From NCBI GenBank assembly GCA_934645275.1, contig CAKUDW010000072.1, forward strand, positions 1-8,833: a stretch of 8,833 nucleotides of DNA, given 5' to 3'. The translations under genes were made by a program, and so were the position numbers. This document shows positions 1-5,894 of the stretch, one piece after another. Within the stretch, counting starts at the first letter, position 1, and every line of letters begins with the position of its first letter. Source of the DNA: an uncultured Clostridia bacterium. GTDB lineage: Bacteria; Bacillota_A; Clostridia; Christensenellales; Aristaeellaceae. Below the pieces are notes generated by a model. That model saw only the letters and a program-made list of their open reading frames with translations. It was not told the DNA's origin and did no database searches.

Positions 1-25
1 GTACGGAAAAGGTCATAATCCCGTC

Positions 26-54
26 GCAAACGTGGCGCGGGCGCGTGCTATAAT
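26..54 (+). promoter_or_regulatory. Promoter of the DUF4317 gene (extended -10)
   Basis: A perfect TATAAT lies at 49-54 and is preceded by TGC (46-48), an extended -10. The -35 position 17 bases upstream (26-31, GCAAAC) matches the consensus poorly, so the extended -10 probably carries recognition. The start codon follows 54 bases downstream. The spacer is GC-rich, as at three other promoters of this window. Confidence 0.6.
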
Positions 55-108
55 CATAATAACCGTAGTTCCAAAATCAAAACTGGATAGAAAAGGAATT
101 GTCTAAAT

Positions 109-1257
109 ATGAATAAACAGGAAATTGCCGAGATTCGCAGGCGGCTCAATCCCGACCGCAATAGCATCGATTGCATCCGCGGCTGCTATGTTGATGAAAA
201 GGGAGATATTATTTCCGAATTTTCGCATTCGCTGCTCACTTTGCCTCAGGAAGAGGGCGAGAAATATCTGGCGCTGTTTCGGCGTGCGCTTTCGGGCATA
301 CCCGGTAAGAATCTGATTGAGATTCAATTCAGGCCGGATCAGGTGGTCGAAAGCGAGCAGCATCGCCTGCTGACGGCGCTCAATAGTACGGCGCTGAAGG
401 TGGATCAGGCGCTGGAGCGCTTCTACCGCAGCGTGATCGATTCGCTGGAAATGGAAGGCAACTACCTGATTCTGCTGATGCACGACAGCTACGATATTCC
501 CTTCCGCGCTCGCGATGAATACAAGGCTGACGAATATTCACAGGATGTTTTTTCTTATATCCTTTGCTGCGTCTGCCCGGTAAAGCTGACGCGCCCGGCG
601 CTGTGCTATTGCACGGAAGATAAGGCGTTTCACGACCGCGATCTGGAATGGGTGGTGTCTGGGCCGGAGCTCGGCTTCATGTTCCCCGCTTATGAGGACG
701 GCGGCGCTAATATTTACGGCGCGCTTTACTACAATCGCGATGCAGCCGAGAGCCACGAAGAATTCGCGAACGCCGTTTTTGATAATCGCCCACCGATGCC
801 TGCAGCTGAGCAGCAGGAGGCGTTTGAAGCATTGCTGAGCGACGCGCTGGCGGAGGACTGCAATCTGGAAGTGGTGCAGACCGTACACGAACAGATACGC
901 AATCTGGTAGAAGAGCGTAAGAGTGAAAAATCGCCGGAAATCCCCACGGTATCTAAGCGCGAGATGAGCGCCATGCTGCGCGAGTGCGGCGTGGCAGACG
1001 CACATCTGGAAACCTTTGAAGAGCGCTACGACGAGACCTTTGGCCCCGCAGACTTGAAAGCGCAGAATATTGTGGATGTGAAAAAGTTTGAGCTGCGCAC
1101 GCCGGACGTGATTGTGAAGGTAAATCCCGAGCGCAGCGATCTGATTCAGACGCGTACGATTGACGGTTCGCGCTACATACTCATTCGTGCCGACGAGGGC
1201 GTAGAGGTGAACGGCGTAAATATTTCAATCGACGATCTGGGAGAGGATATCGGTTGA
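109..1257 (+). CDS. DUF4317 domain-containing protein, function unknown
   Basis: The 382-aa product is a full-length match by eye to the DUF4317 family, found mainly in Clostridia and related Firmicutes. The recognisable part is the N-terminus: MNKQEIAEIRRRLNPDR at 1-17, then a C-x-R-G-C-Y-V-D segment around residues 22-29. No signal peptide or membrane segment is visible, so it should be cytoplasmic. The sequence is acidic and helical in character in its last two thirds, with a Glu-rich segment near residues 220-280. No catalytic motif is recognisable and the biochemical role is not known. The ATG is preceded by AAGGA (93-97) at 11 bases, a somewhat long spacing, but no better start is near. 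It has its own promoter and runs convergently towards the GreA-like gene, so it is probably monocistronic. The family call is from memory of its conserved N-terminus. Confidence 0.8.
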   Translation: MNKQEIAEIRRRLNPDRNSIDCIRGCYVDEKGDIISEFSHSLLTLPQEEGEKYLALFRRALSGIPGKNLIEIQFRPDQVVESEQHRLLTALNSTALKVDQALERFYRSVIDSLEMEGNYLILLMHDSYDIPFRARDEYKADEYSQDVFSYILCCVCPVKLTRPALCYCTEDKAFHDRDLEWVVSGPELGFMFPAYEDGGANIYGALYYNRDAAESHEEFANAVFDNRPPMPAAEQQEAFEALLSDALAEDCNLEVVQTVHEQIRNLVEERKSEKSPEIPTVSKREMSAMLRECGVADAHLETFEERYDETFGPADLKAQNIVDVKKFELRTPDVIVKVNPERSDLIQTRTIDGSRYILIRADEGVEVNGVNISIDDLGEDIG

Positions 1258-1365
1258 TTGAACTGAAAGAAGAATGGCCGGCATTTATCTTCGAGCACGG
1301 TTGCGCTGTCTTGCGAAGCCCAGACGCGACTCGCACGCACGAATTCTGCGGATTCCAGAATGGCG

Positions 1366-1396
1366 CTGGCGGAAGTTTCTTGTAAACTTCCGCCAG
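1366..1396. terminator. Perfect 13-bp hairpin between convergent genes, possible bidirectional terminator
   Basis: CTGGCGGAAGTTT (1366-1378) and AAACTTCCGCCAG (1384-1396) are exact reverse complements around a 5-base loop. The hairpin lies 15 bases past the stop of the minus-strand GreA-like gene and about 110 bases past the DUF4317 stop. Neither strand has a run of T after the stem, so it is not a textbook intrinsic terminator. It may stop transcription weakly in both directions or protect 3' ends. No other terminator is visible for either gene. Confidence 0.5.
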
Positions 1397-1411
1397 CCTG
1401 TCAGAAAGGTT

Positions 1412-1918
1412 TCAAAAACTGCTGATGGGCAGAGAATCATCGTCCGTACCCTTGTGGATGCCGCGAATCTGCACGAAGTAATGCACGTCGTTGCTGACGC
1501 GTACCTCAACCCGGTCGCCTACCTTGCGGCCCATCACGGCTCGGCCGAGCGGAGATTCCTTGCTGATAATGGAGCTCAGTGCGTCCTGACGCAGCGTGGT
1601 CATCAGTTGGATAGTTTCGGTTTCCTGTTCGTCCTCGTAATAGATGTCTACCTTGTCGAACAGCTCGACCACGCCCGCCTTCGGCGCTTTTTCGGGAATC
1701 ACACGGGCGGTGTTTATCATGCGGCGCAGATAACGCAGGCGGCTGTCGCAGCGGCGCAGCTCCTGTTTGGCAGCCTTGTATTCATAGTTTTCGCTCAAGT
1801 CGCCAAAGCCGCGCGCGGTTTTTAGATCCTCGAGGATTTTGGGCCGGACTTCGCGCATGCGGTAGTCGATTTCCTCCTGCATTTTTTGGATATCGACGGC
1901 GCTCAGCTCGTCATACAT
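1412..1918 (-). CDS. greA: Transcription elongation factor, GreA/GreB family
   Basis: The 168-aa product is a Gre factor, which enters the RNA polymerase secondary channel and stimulates cleavage of backtracked RNA. Residues 1-80 form the expected antiparallel coiled coil, with the acidic tip GDLSENYEY at 39-47; D40 and E43 match the essential acidic pair of GreA. The C-terminal FKBP-like domain carries the family signature SPLGRAVMGRKVGD (about 123-136). It is about ten residues longer than E. coli GreA, with an Asp/Ser-rich tail. An in-frame ATG at 1981 would give 21 more residues, but it lies in the -35 box of the promoter; the ATG at 1918 has AAAGGGGG (1927-1934) 8 bases upstream, so the shorter form is chosen. 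The start of the conserved coiled coil agrees. It could be a second Gre paralogue rather than the main GreA, since the N-terminus diverges from typical GreA. Confidence 0.88.
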   Translation of the reverse strand: MYDELSAVDIQKMQEEIDYRMREVRPKILEDLKTARGFGDLSENYEYKAAKQELRRCDSRLRYLRRMINTARVIPEKAPKAGVVELFDKVDIYYEDEQETETIQLMTTLRQDALSSIISKESPLGRAVMGRKVGDRVEVRVSNDVHYFVQIRGIHKGTDDDSLPISSF

Positions 1919-1945
1919 GGCGCAAGCCCCCTTTGCAGATTGGTT

Positions 1946-1975
1946 TTGCATTATTATAGCGCGGCGCAGGATAAA
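1946..1975 (+). promoter_or_regulatory. Possible promoter of the Cys-rich protein gene, overlapping the divergent promoter
   Basis: TTGCAT (1946-1951) and GATAAA (1970-1975) are 18 bases apart on the plus strand and would start transcription near 1982. Each box has two mismatches to consensus. It overlaps the divergent greA promoter on the other strand, so the two would compete for polymerase. This is the best candidate seen, but weak. Confidence 0.35.
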
Positions 1976-1981
1976 ATTCAA
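1953..1981 (-). promoter_or_regulatory. Promoter of the GreA-like gene
   Basis: On the minus strand TTGAAT (1976-1981) and TATAAT (1953-1958) are separated by exactly 17 bases, close to a consensus sigma-A promoter. The predicted transcript starts near 1946, giving a leader of about 28 bases. The spacer is GC-rich and contains CTGCGC. Confidence 0.8.
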
Positions 1982-2015
1982 GCGCGCAAATCAAGTATAT
2001 TGGAGGAAATGAGAT

Positions 2016-2291
2016 ATGGTCGATGATCGTCACTACGCTTTTTTTCAGAACCGCGAATGCGAGTATTTCCCCTGTCATAAAACCAGCCGGCCGGAGGATT
2101 TTAACTGCCTGTTCTGTTATTGCCCGCTATATGCGCTAGGCAAAAAATGCGGCGGCCATTTCAGCTATATGGAGGGTGGAATCAAGGATTGCTCCGCCTG
2201 TATGCTGCCACATCGGCGCGAGAGCTACGACTATGTAACTGGAAAGTTTTCCGAGATCGTGGAAATCGTGAAGACACAAGACGCGAAATAG
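2016..2291 (+). CDS. Cysteine-rich small-domain protein, probable metal binder
   Basis: The 91-aa product matches the 'cysteine-rich small domain' family (PF04071-type), known from Clostridia and archaea and often found next to, or fused with, cobamide genes. It has eight cysteines (15, 20, 31, 34, 36, 45, 59, 62) and two histidines (21, 66), arranged in the family pattern F-P-C-H, N-C-L-F-C-Y-C-P-L-Y, C-G-G and D-C-x-x-C-x-x-P-H. This suggests two metal or iron-sulfur sites; the metal and function are unknown. The start is supported by GGAGG (2002-2006) 9 bases before the ATG. It lies just upstream of the riboswitch promoter, in the same direction, so it sits beside the cobamide operon but outside direct riboswitch control. 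No terminator is visible between its stop and that promoter, so some read-through into the riboswitch leader is possible. Confidence 0.85.
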   Translation: MVDDRHYAFFQNRECEYFPCHKTSRPEDFNCLFCYCPLYALGKKCGGHFSYMEGGIKDCSACMLPHRRESYDYVTGKFSEIVEIVKTQDAK

Positions 2292-2320
2292 CCGCGGTAT
2301 AAAAAATATCTGCGCGTCGC

Positions 2321-2349
2321 TTTACAAAGCGGGGCGGCTGTGCTATAAT
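2321..2349 (+). promoter_or_regulatory. Promoter of the cobamide riboswitch and operon
   Basis: TTTACA (2321-2326) and TATAAT (2344-2349) are 17 bases apart, and TGC precedes the -10 (2341-2343), so this is a strong sigma-A promoter with an extended -10. Transcription should start near 2356, just upstream of the riboswitch aptamer. Confidence 0.85.
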
Positions 2350-2374
2350 ATGATTTGAAAAACAGAATATCGGA

Positions 2375-2540
2375 AATCCACGGGTGAACCCGCTTGCCGG
2401 GTGAAAGGGAATGGGGTGCAATTCCCCAACAGGACCGCTGCTGTGATGCGGAGCTGAGCGCACGATGCCATTGGCCTTCAGGCCGAGAAGGCGCGCAAGG
2501 CGATGAGGCCGAGTCAGAAAACCTGCCTGCGGATCGCGTA
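2375..2540 (+). ncRNA. Cobalamin riboswitch aptamer
   Basis: The conserved elements of the adenosylcobalamin riboswitch appear in order: AAAGGGAA (2404-2411), the GGGG-TGCAATT-CCCC hairpin (2413-2427), CCGCTGCTGTGA (2435-2446), GCCATTGG (2467-2474) with a GGCC-TTCA-GGCC hairpin, GAGAAGGC, and the B12 box CCGAGTCAGAAAACCTGCC (2509-2527). CCCGC (2389-2393) can pair with GCGG (2529-2532) to close the core. It is followed by an expression platform that ends in an intrinsic terminator (2611-2649), so bound cobalamin should reduce transcription of the operon starting at 2798. The outer ends are approximate. Confidence 0.95.
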
Positions 2541-2610
2541 TTGCTTTCTTCGGTCTCAAAGAAGGATATGTTCCGATTTCGGCGTGAAGCAGCGGCGAAA
2601 TATGTGTTGC

Positions 2611-2649
2611 GGGATGTATCGGCGAAGAATCTGATATATCCTGTTTTTT
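2611..2649 (+). terminator. Intrinsic terminator of the riboswitch expression platform
   Basis: GGGATGTATC (2611-2620) pairs with GATATATCCT (2633-2642) over 10 bp, including two G-U pairs, around a 12-base loop, followed by G and six T (2644-2649). It lies before any gene, so it acts as an attenuator. Upstream AGGATATGTT (2563-2572) can pair with the same 3' arm, which gives a competing antiterminator. Confidence 0.82.
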
Positions 2650-2797
2650 ATGTCCGCAGTCATTGCGTTGCAGGCCAAATCCCCCGGCATGTGGCGCTCT
2701 GGTGAGCGGGCAGCGTGAAACCGGCCGGGCAGGGGGCGCTGTTCGGCCGGTATTCCTATATTTGAGCGCCTTTGAACATGTTGAGGAGCAGTCTGAC
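2650..2797 (+). other. Leader between attenuator and first operon gene, with overlapping inverted repeats
   Basis: These 148 bases carry no supported gene. They contain a hairpin CGCTC-TGGT-GAGCG (2695-2708), an inverted repeat CCGGCCG/CGGCCGG (2721-2727 with 2744-2750), and a pairing CAGCG/CGCTG (2711-2715 with 2737-2741) that straddles and so competes with it. They may shape translation of the first gene or its mRNA stability. No further riboswitch is recognised. Confidence 0.4.
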
Positions 2798-3544
2798 GTG
2801 CGAAGAATATACATATCTGAAATGGACCCCGCGGCGCGGGAGATAGCGGGCGAGTGGAACGCGGGCGTGGAAACCATTGCCTTTTGCCAGGCGGAAAACA
2901 TGGAGAATGCGGCCCTGATCGAAGCGAAGCGCTGCCAGCTTGAGCCGTTTGAGCCGCTTTCATTGCATGCGCCTTACTATGAGCTTACGCCCTGCGCCAT
3001 CGATTCCATGATCGGCGCAGTGAGTCTGAACCGCTACCGTCAGGCAGTTGAAACCTGTGTTCGGCTCGGCATTCATCGTCTGATTGTGCATTCGGGCTTT
3101 GCACCGCAGGTGTATTATCCGGAATGGTTTGTGCCCAAATCTATTTCATTTTGGCGCAGCTTTGCGCAGGAATTGCCAGAAGGCTTTGAACTGATGCTTG
3201 AAAATGTGCTCGAGCCCACACCGGAACCGCTTTGCGAGGTGGTGGAAGGCGTAGATAATCCGCGCGTGCGCATCTGTCTGGATGTGGGCCATGCAAACGC
3301 CTATTCCAGGATCCCTGTGACCGACTGGATACGTCGCTTCGGACAGCGCATCGGCCATGTTCACCTGCACAATAACGACGGTACGCGCGATGCGCACGCG
3401 CCGCTTAATTGCGGCACGCTGGATATGCCGGGGATACTCGGCCTGCTTGAGGAATGCGCGCCGGAGGCCGGCTGGTGCGTTGAAAGCCGCGATGCGCGCG
3501 CATGCATGGATTATCTGGCGAAGGAGGGCTTTCTGGATGTTTGA
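2798..3544 (+). CDS. cbiR: CbiR-like cobamide-remodelling hydrolase (AP endonuclease 2 superfamily TIM barrel)
   Basis: The 248-aa product is a one-domain TIM barrel of the AP-endonuclease-2 / sugar-phosphate-isomerase superfamily. It keeps a full set of metal-ligand candidates matching endonuclease IV: H57 (SLHAP), H98 (VHSG), E135 (LEN), D162 and H165 (DVGH), H189 (HVHLHNND), D198 and H200 (DAH) and E229 (VES). CbiR, characterised in Akkermansia muciniphila, belongs to this superfamily and hydrolyses the phosphoribosyl bond of the cobamide nucleotide loop, starting exchange of the lower ligand. Position as first gene behind a cobalamin riboswitch and directly before cobT makes CbiR the best call; membership of the superfamily is clear, the CbiR assignment is from context. 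The start is GTG with GAGGAG (2783-2788) 9 bases upstream; an ATG at 2663 would add 45 residues of low-complexity leader. Its end overlaps cobT by 8 bases. Alternatives are a generic sugar isomerase/epimerase or endonuclease IV. Confidence 0.75.
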   Translation: MRRIYISEMDPAAREIAGEWNAGVETIAFCQAENMENAALIEAKRCQLEPFEPLSLHAPYYELTPCAIDSMIGAVSLNRYRQAVETCVRLGIHRLIVHSGFAPQVYYPEWFVPKSISFWRSFAQELPEGFELMLENVLEPTPEPLCEVVEGVDNPRVRICLDVGHANAYSRIPVTDWIRRFGQRIGHVHLHNNDGTRDAHAPLNCGTLDMPGILGLLEECAPEAGWCVESRDARACMDYLAKEGFLDV

Positions 3545-4610
3545 AATTCATATTCCGCCGCTCGACGCGCAGGCGATGCGGCTCGCCAAAGAACGGCAGG
3601 CTGCGCTTGCCAAGCCGCCGGGCAGTTTGGGGGCGCTAGAAGATATTTCCGTGCGTTTTGCGGGCATCACCGGTCGCTTGCGCAACGATGCAAAAAAGCG
3701 CAGAATACTGATATTCGCATCAGATAACGGCGTGGTAGCCGAGGGCGTCGCTTCCGCGCCGCAGTCGGTCACGCTGGCACAGACGATTAATTTCACGCGC
3801 GGCCTTACAGGCGTGGCGGTACTCGCGAAGCACTTTCATACGGAGCTGCGCGTCTACGATGTGGGCGTCAACGCGGATTTCTCACAGCCGGGCGTCATTA
3901 ATAAGAAAATTGCACATGGCACGCGCAACCTGGCTGTAGAACCTGCGATGAGTCGTGAACAGGCGCTCAAAGCCATTCAGATCGGTGTTCAAACCGCGGC
4001 AGACGCAGCGGACGATGGCGTTGAAATTCTGGGCGTGGGGGAAATGGGAATTGGCAATACCACTACCTCCAGCGCGGTGCTTTCCTGCCTGTTGAACCTG
4101 CCGGCATGCGAGACGGTGGGGCGCGGCGGCGGCGTGAACGACGCGGGTTTTGCGCGCAAGCGTGAGCTCATTGACGCCGCCATTGCGCGCTATGCGCCTG
4201 ACAGGAGCGATCCGGTGGATGTGCTGACCAAGTTGGGCGGTTTTGACATCGCAGCGATGTGCGGCGCGTTTTTGGGCGCGGCGGCACGGCGGTTACCCGT
4301 GGTGGTAGACGGTTATATTTCCGCTGTGGCGGCGCTGTGTGCGTGTCGCATCAACTCCGCCTGTAAGGACTACCTGTTCGCTTCTCATATTTCCTGTGAG
4401 CGCGGTTACATGCTGGCGATACGTGAAATGGGCCTTGCGCCCATGCTGGATTTGCAGATGCGACTGGGTGAGGGCAGCGGTTGCCCGATTGCCTTTGAAG
4501 TGATCGACGCGGCGCTGACGGTGCTCAAGGATATGGCGACGTTCGAGGAAGCGCGCATCGATGACGGTTATCTGGATGAAATTCGTGCTGATGCGCGCCT
4601 GCAGAGGTGA
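3537..4610 (+). CDS. cobT: Nicotinate-nucleotide--dimethylbenzimidazole phosphoribosyltransferase
   Basis: CobT transfers ribose phosphate from nicotinate mononucleotide to the lower-ligand base (dimethylbenzimidazole or another), giving the alpha-ribotide used by CobS. The 357-aa length equals that of Salmonella CobT (about 356). Visible family motifs are KPPGSLGALE (26-35), DNGVVAEGVASAPQ (63-76), GEMGIGNTTTSSA (168-180), GRGGGVND (195-202) and LGEGSG (310-315). E312 corresponds to the catalytic glutamate (Glu317 in Salmonella) and E169 to the second conserved glutamate (Glu174). The ATG at 3537 lies inside the end of the upstream gene, with AAGGAGGG (3521-3528) at a good distance; longer in-frame starts back to 3357 would be buried in the cbiR-like gene. 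It is cytoplasmic and coupled to both neighbours. Base preference cannot be told from the sequence. Confidence 0.96.
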   Translation: MFEIHIPPLDAQAMRLAKERQAALAKPPGSLGALEDISVRFAGITGRLRNDAKKRRILIFASDNGVVAEGVASAPQSVTLAQTINFTRGLTGVAVLAKHFHTELRVYDVGVNADFSQPGVINKKIAHGTRNLAVEPAMSREQALKAIQIGVQTAADAADDGVEILGVGEMGIGNTTTSSAVLSCLLNLPACETVGRGGGVNDAGFARKRELIDAAIARYAPDRSDPVDVLTKLGGFDIAAMCGAFLGAAARRLPVVVDGYISAVAALCACRINSACKDYLFASHISCERGYMLAIREMGLAPMLDLQMRLGEGSGCPIAFEVIDAALTVLKDMATFEEARIDDGYLDEIRADARLQR

Positions 4611-4617
4611 TGTCGAT

Positions 4618-5148
4618 ATGCTGACCTTCATATCCGGCGGCTGCAAGAACGGCAAATCCTGGTATGCCCAGCGATTGGCTAAAGCCGCGGGAACGCCGCT
4701 GTACTATGTGGCCACGATGATTTCCACCGGCGCGGAAGACGACGCGCGCATTGCCCGCCATATTCGAGATCGCGAGGGCTGGGGCTTTGAAACGCTGGAA
4801 TGCGGACGCGATATTCCGTCCTGTCTGCATGGCGCGGATGCAGCGGGTTCGTTCCTGCTCGATAGCGTGACGGCACTGCTGGCCAATGAAATGTTTACGT
4901 CCGACGGCTTCGATGCCGGCGCGCCCGAGCGCGTGGCCGCGCAGCTGGAAGTATTCGCCCGGCACGTGGGCAGCGCGGTGTTTGTTTCAGATTATATCTA
5001 TGGCGACGCTGCTATCTTTGATGAATGGACAGAGCGCTACCGGCGCGGACTGGCCTGCGTCGACAGGCGGCTGGCACAGATCTGCGACAATGTGCTGGAG
5101 GTTTCTGCCGGATGCGTGATTTGTCATAAAGGAGCGCAGCCGCTGTGA
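4618..5148 (+). CDS. cobU: Adenosylcobinamide kinase / adenosylcobinamide-phosphate guanylyltransferase
   Basis: CobU phosphorylates adenosylcobinamide and then transfers GMP from GTP to give adenosylcobinamide-GDP for CobS. The 176-aa product begins with an intact Walker A, GGCKNGKS (7-14), followed by YVATM (30-34), and R44-I-A-R-H48, whose histidine fits the guanylylated histidine of Salmonella CobU. FLLDSVT (79-85) fits the strand that carries the LxxLT-type motif. The C-terminal part is unusual: where CobU normally has NE-x-G-x-G-I-V-P, this protein reads VSDYIYGD (123-130), and the end carries HKG rather than the usual terminus. A short second CobU-like protein downstream has the missing motif. 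The ATG at 4618 has AGAGGTGA (4602-4609) 8 bases before it and opens the first beta strand; the gap to cobT is 7 bases. The stop overlaps the cobS start by 4 bases. Confidence 0.88.
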   Translation: MLTFISGGCKNGKSWYAQRLAKAAGTPLYYVATMISTGAEDDARIARHIRDREGWGFETLECGRDIPSCLHGADAAGSFLLDSVTALLANEMFTSDGFDAGAPERVAAQLEVFARHVGSAVFVSDYIYGDAAIFDEWTERYRRGLACVDRRLAQICDNVLEVSAGCVICHKGAQPL

Positions 5149-5882
5149 AAAAGGTATGGACGGCATTTTCAATGGCGCTGAGCATGTTCAGCGCGGTTCC
5201 GCTGCGCCTGAAGAACTGGGATGAGACGCTCAGGCGGCACATGATCGCCTGCCTGCCGCTGGTGGGGCTGGTTATCGGCACGCTCTGGTGGGCGCTGGCG
5301 TTGCTGGCGCGCCACGTTTTACCGCGGCTGTTGGCGAGCGCGCTGATCGCAGCTGCGCCGTTTTTGCTGACGGGCTTCATTCATCTGGATGGCTTTATGG
5401 ATACCTCGGATGCAATGCTCTCCTGGCGTAGCCGTGAGGAGCGCCTGCGCATACTGAAGGATTCGCATGTCGGCTCGTTTGCCGTGGTAATGATCGCGCT
5501 GCTGTTTATGCTGCAATTCGCAGCGGCAGCGTCGATTGAGCGTTGCTTTGCGCTGTTGTTGATTCCACTACTGTCGCGCTGTGGCTCGGCACTTTGCGTG
5601 CTCAGGCTTAGGCCGCTGGGACACAGCCAGTATGCCGCCTCCGATGCCGCACCTGCGTGCTTTACGGTTGCCGTGCTGGCGCAGGGAGCATTGGCGTTTG
5701 CGGCACTGGGCGCTGCGCTCGGCTGGCACGGGCTGATTGTAGGCGCAGTTGTCAGTGCAAGCTATGCGTTGGCAATGCGCTGGTGCGTGCGCGCGCTGGG
5801 CGGCGTATCGGGGGATCTGGCCGGTTTTTCGTTGACGGTCTCAGAGCTTTGCGGCCTTATTGCATTGGCGATAATACGCTAG
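5145..5882 (+). CDS. cobS: Adenosylcobinamide-GDP ribazoletransferase (cobamide synthase)
   Basis: CobS is the membrane enzyme that joins adenosylcobinamide-GDP to alpha-ribazole phosphate and so completes the cobamide. The 245-aa product has the family length and is strongly hydrophobic, with about six or seven likely membrane segments (near 34-58, 62-78, 110-130, 134-152, 172-194, 196-216 and 230-244). Motifs are HLDGFMDTSDAML (80-92), matching the D-G-x-x-D-T-x-D core, KDSHVGSF (105-112), matching the usual KDS-x-x-G, and GGVSGDLAGF (219-228), matching GG-x-x-GD. The GTG start shares GTGA with the cobU stop, and GGAG (5131-5134) lies 10 bases upstream, so translation is coupled. The stop codon is followed directly by the ribosome binding site of the next gene. 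Confidence 0.94.
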   Translation: MKKVWTAFSMALSMFSAVPLRLKNWDETLRRHMIACLPLVGLVIGTLWWALALLARHVLPRLLASALIAAAPFLLTGFIHLDGFMDTSDAMLSWRSREERLRILKDSHVGSFAVVMIALLFMLQFAAAASIERCFALLLIPLLSRCGSALCVLRLRPLGHSQYAASDAAPACFTVAVLAQGALAFAALGAALGWHGLIVGAVVSASYALAMRWCVRALGGVSGDLAGFSLTVSELCGLIALAIIR

Positions 5883-5894
5883 GGGGGATTCAAT

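Noticed and set aside
1274..1825. 183-codon plus-strand open frame opposite the GreA-like gene
   Set aside because: It is the antisense shadow of a clearly recognised Gre factor with its own promoter and ribosome binding site.
1919..1981. Extended start at 1981 for the GreA-like protein (189 aa)
   Set aside because: This ATG lies in the -35 box of a near-consensus promoter, so it would not be in the transcript; the ATG at 1918 has the ribosome binding site.
2182..2901. 239-codon open frame on the minus strand, across the riboswitch
   Set aside because: It is antisense to the Cys-rich gene end, the riboswitch and the start of the cbiR-like gene, its translation is Pro/Ser/Arg-rich and unlike a protein family, and the plus-strand features explain the sequence.
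2798..3544. Endonuclease IV (DNA repair) as the identity of the TIM-barrel protein
   Set aside because: The metal ligands fit the superfamily, but the protein is shorter than typical endonuclease IV (about 280 aa) and stands between a cobalamin riboswitch and cobT, which favours CbiR.
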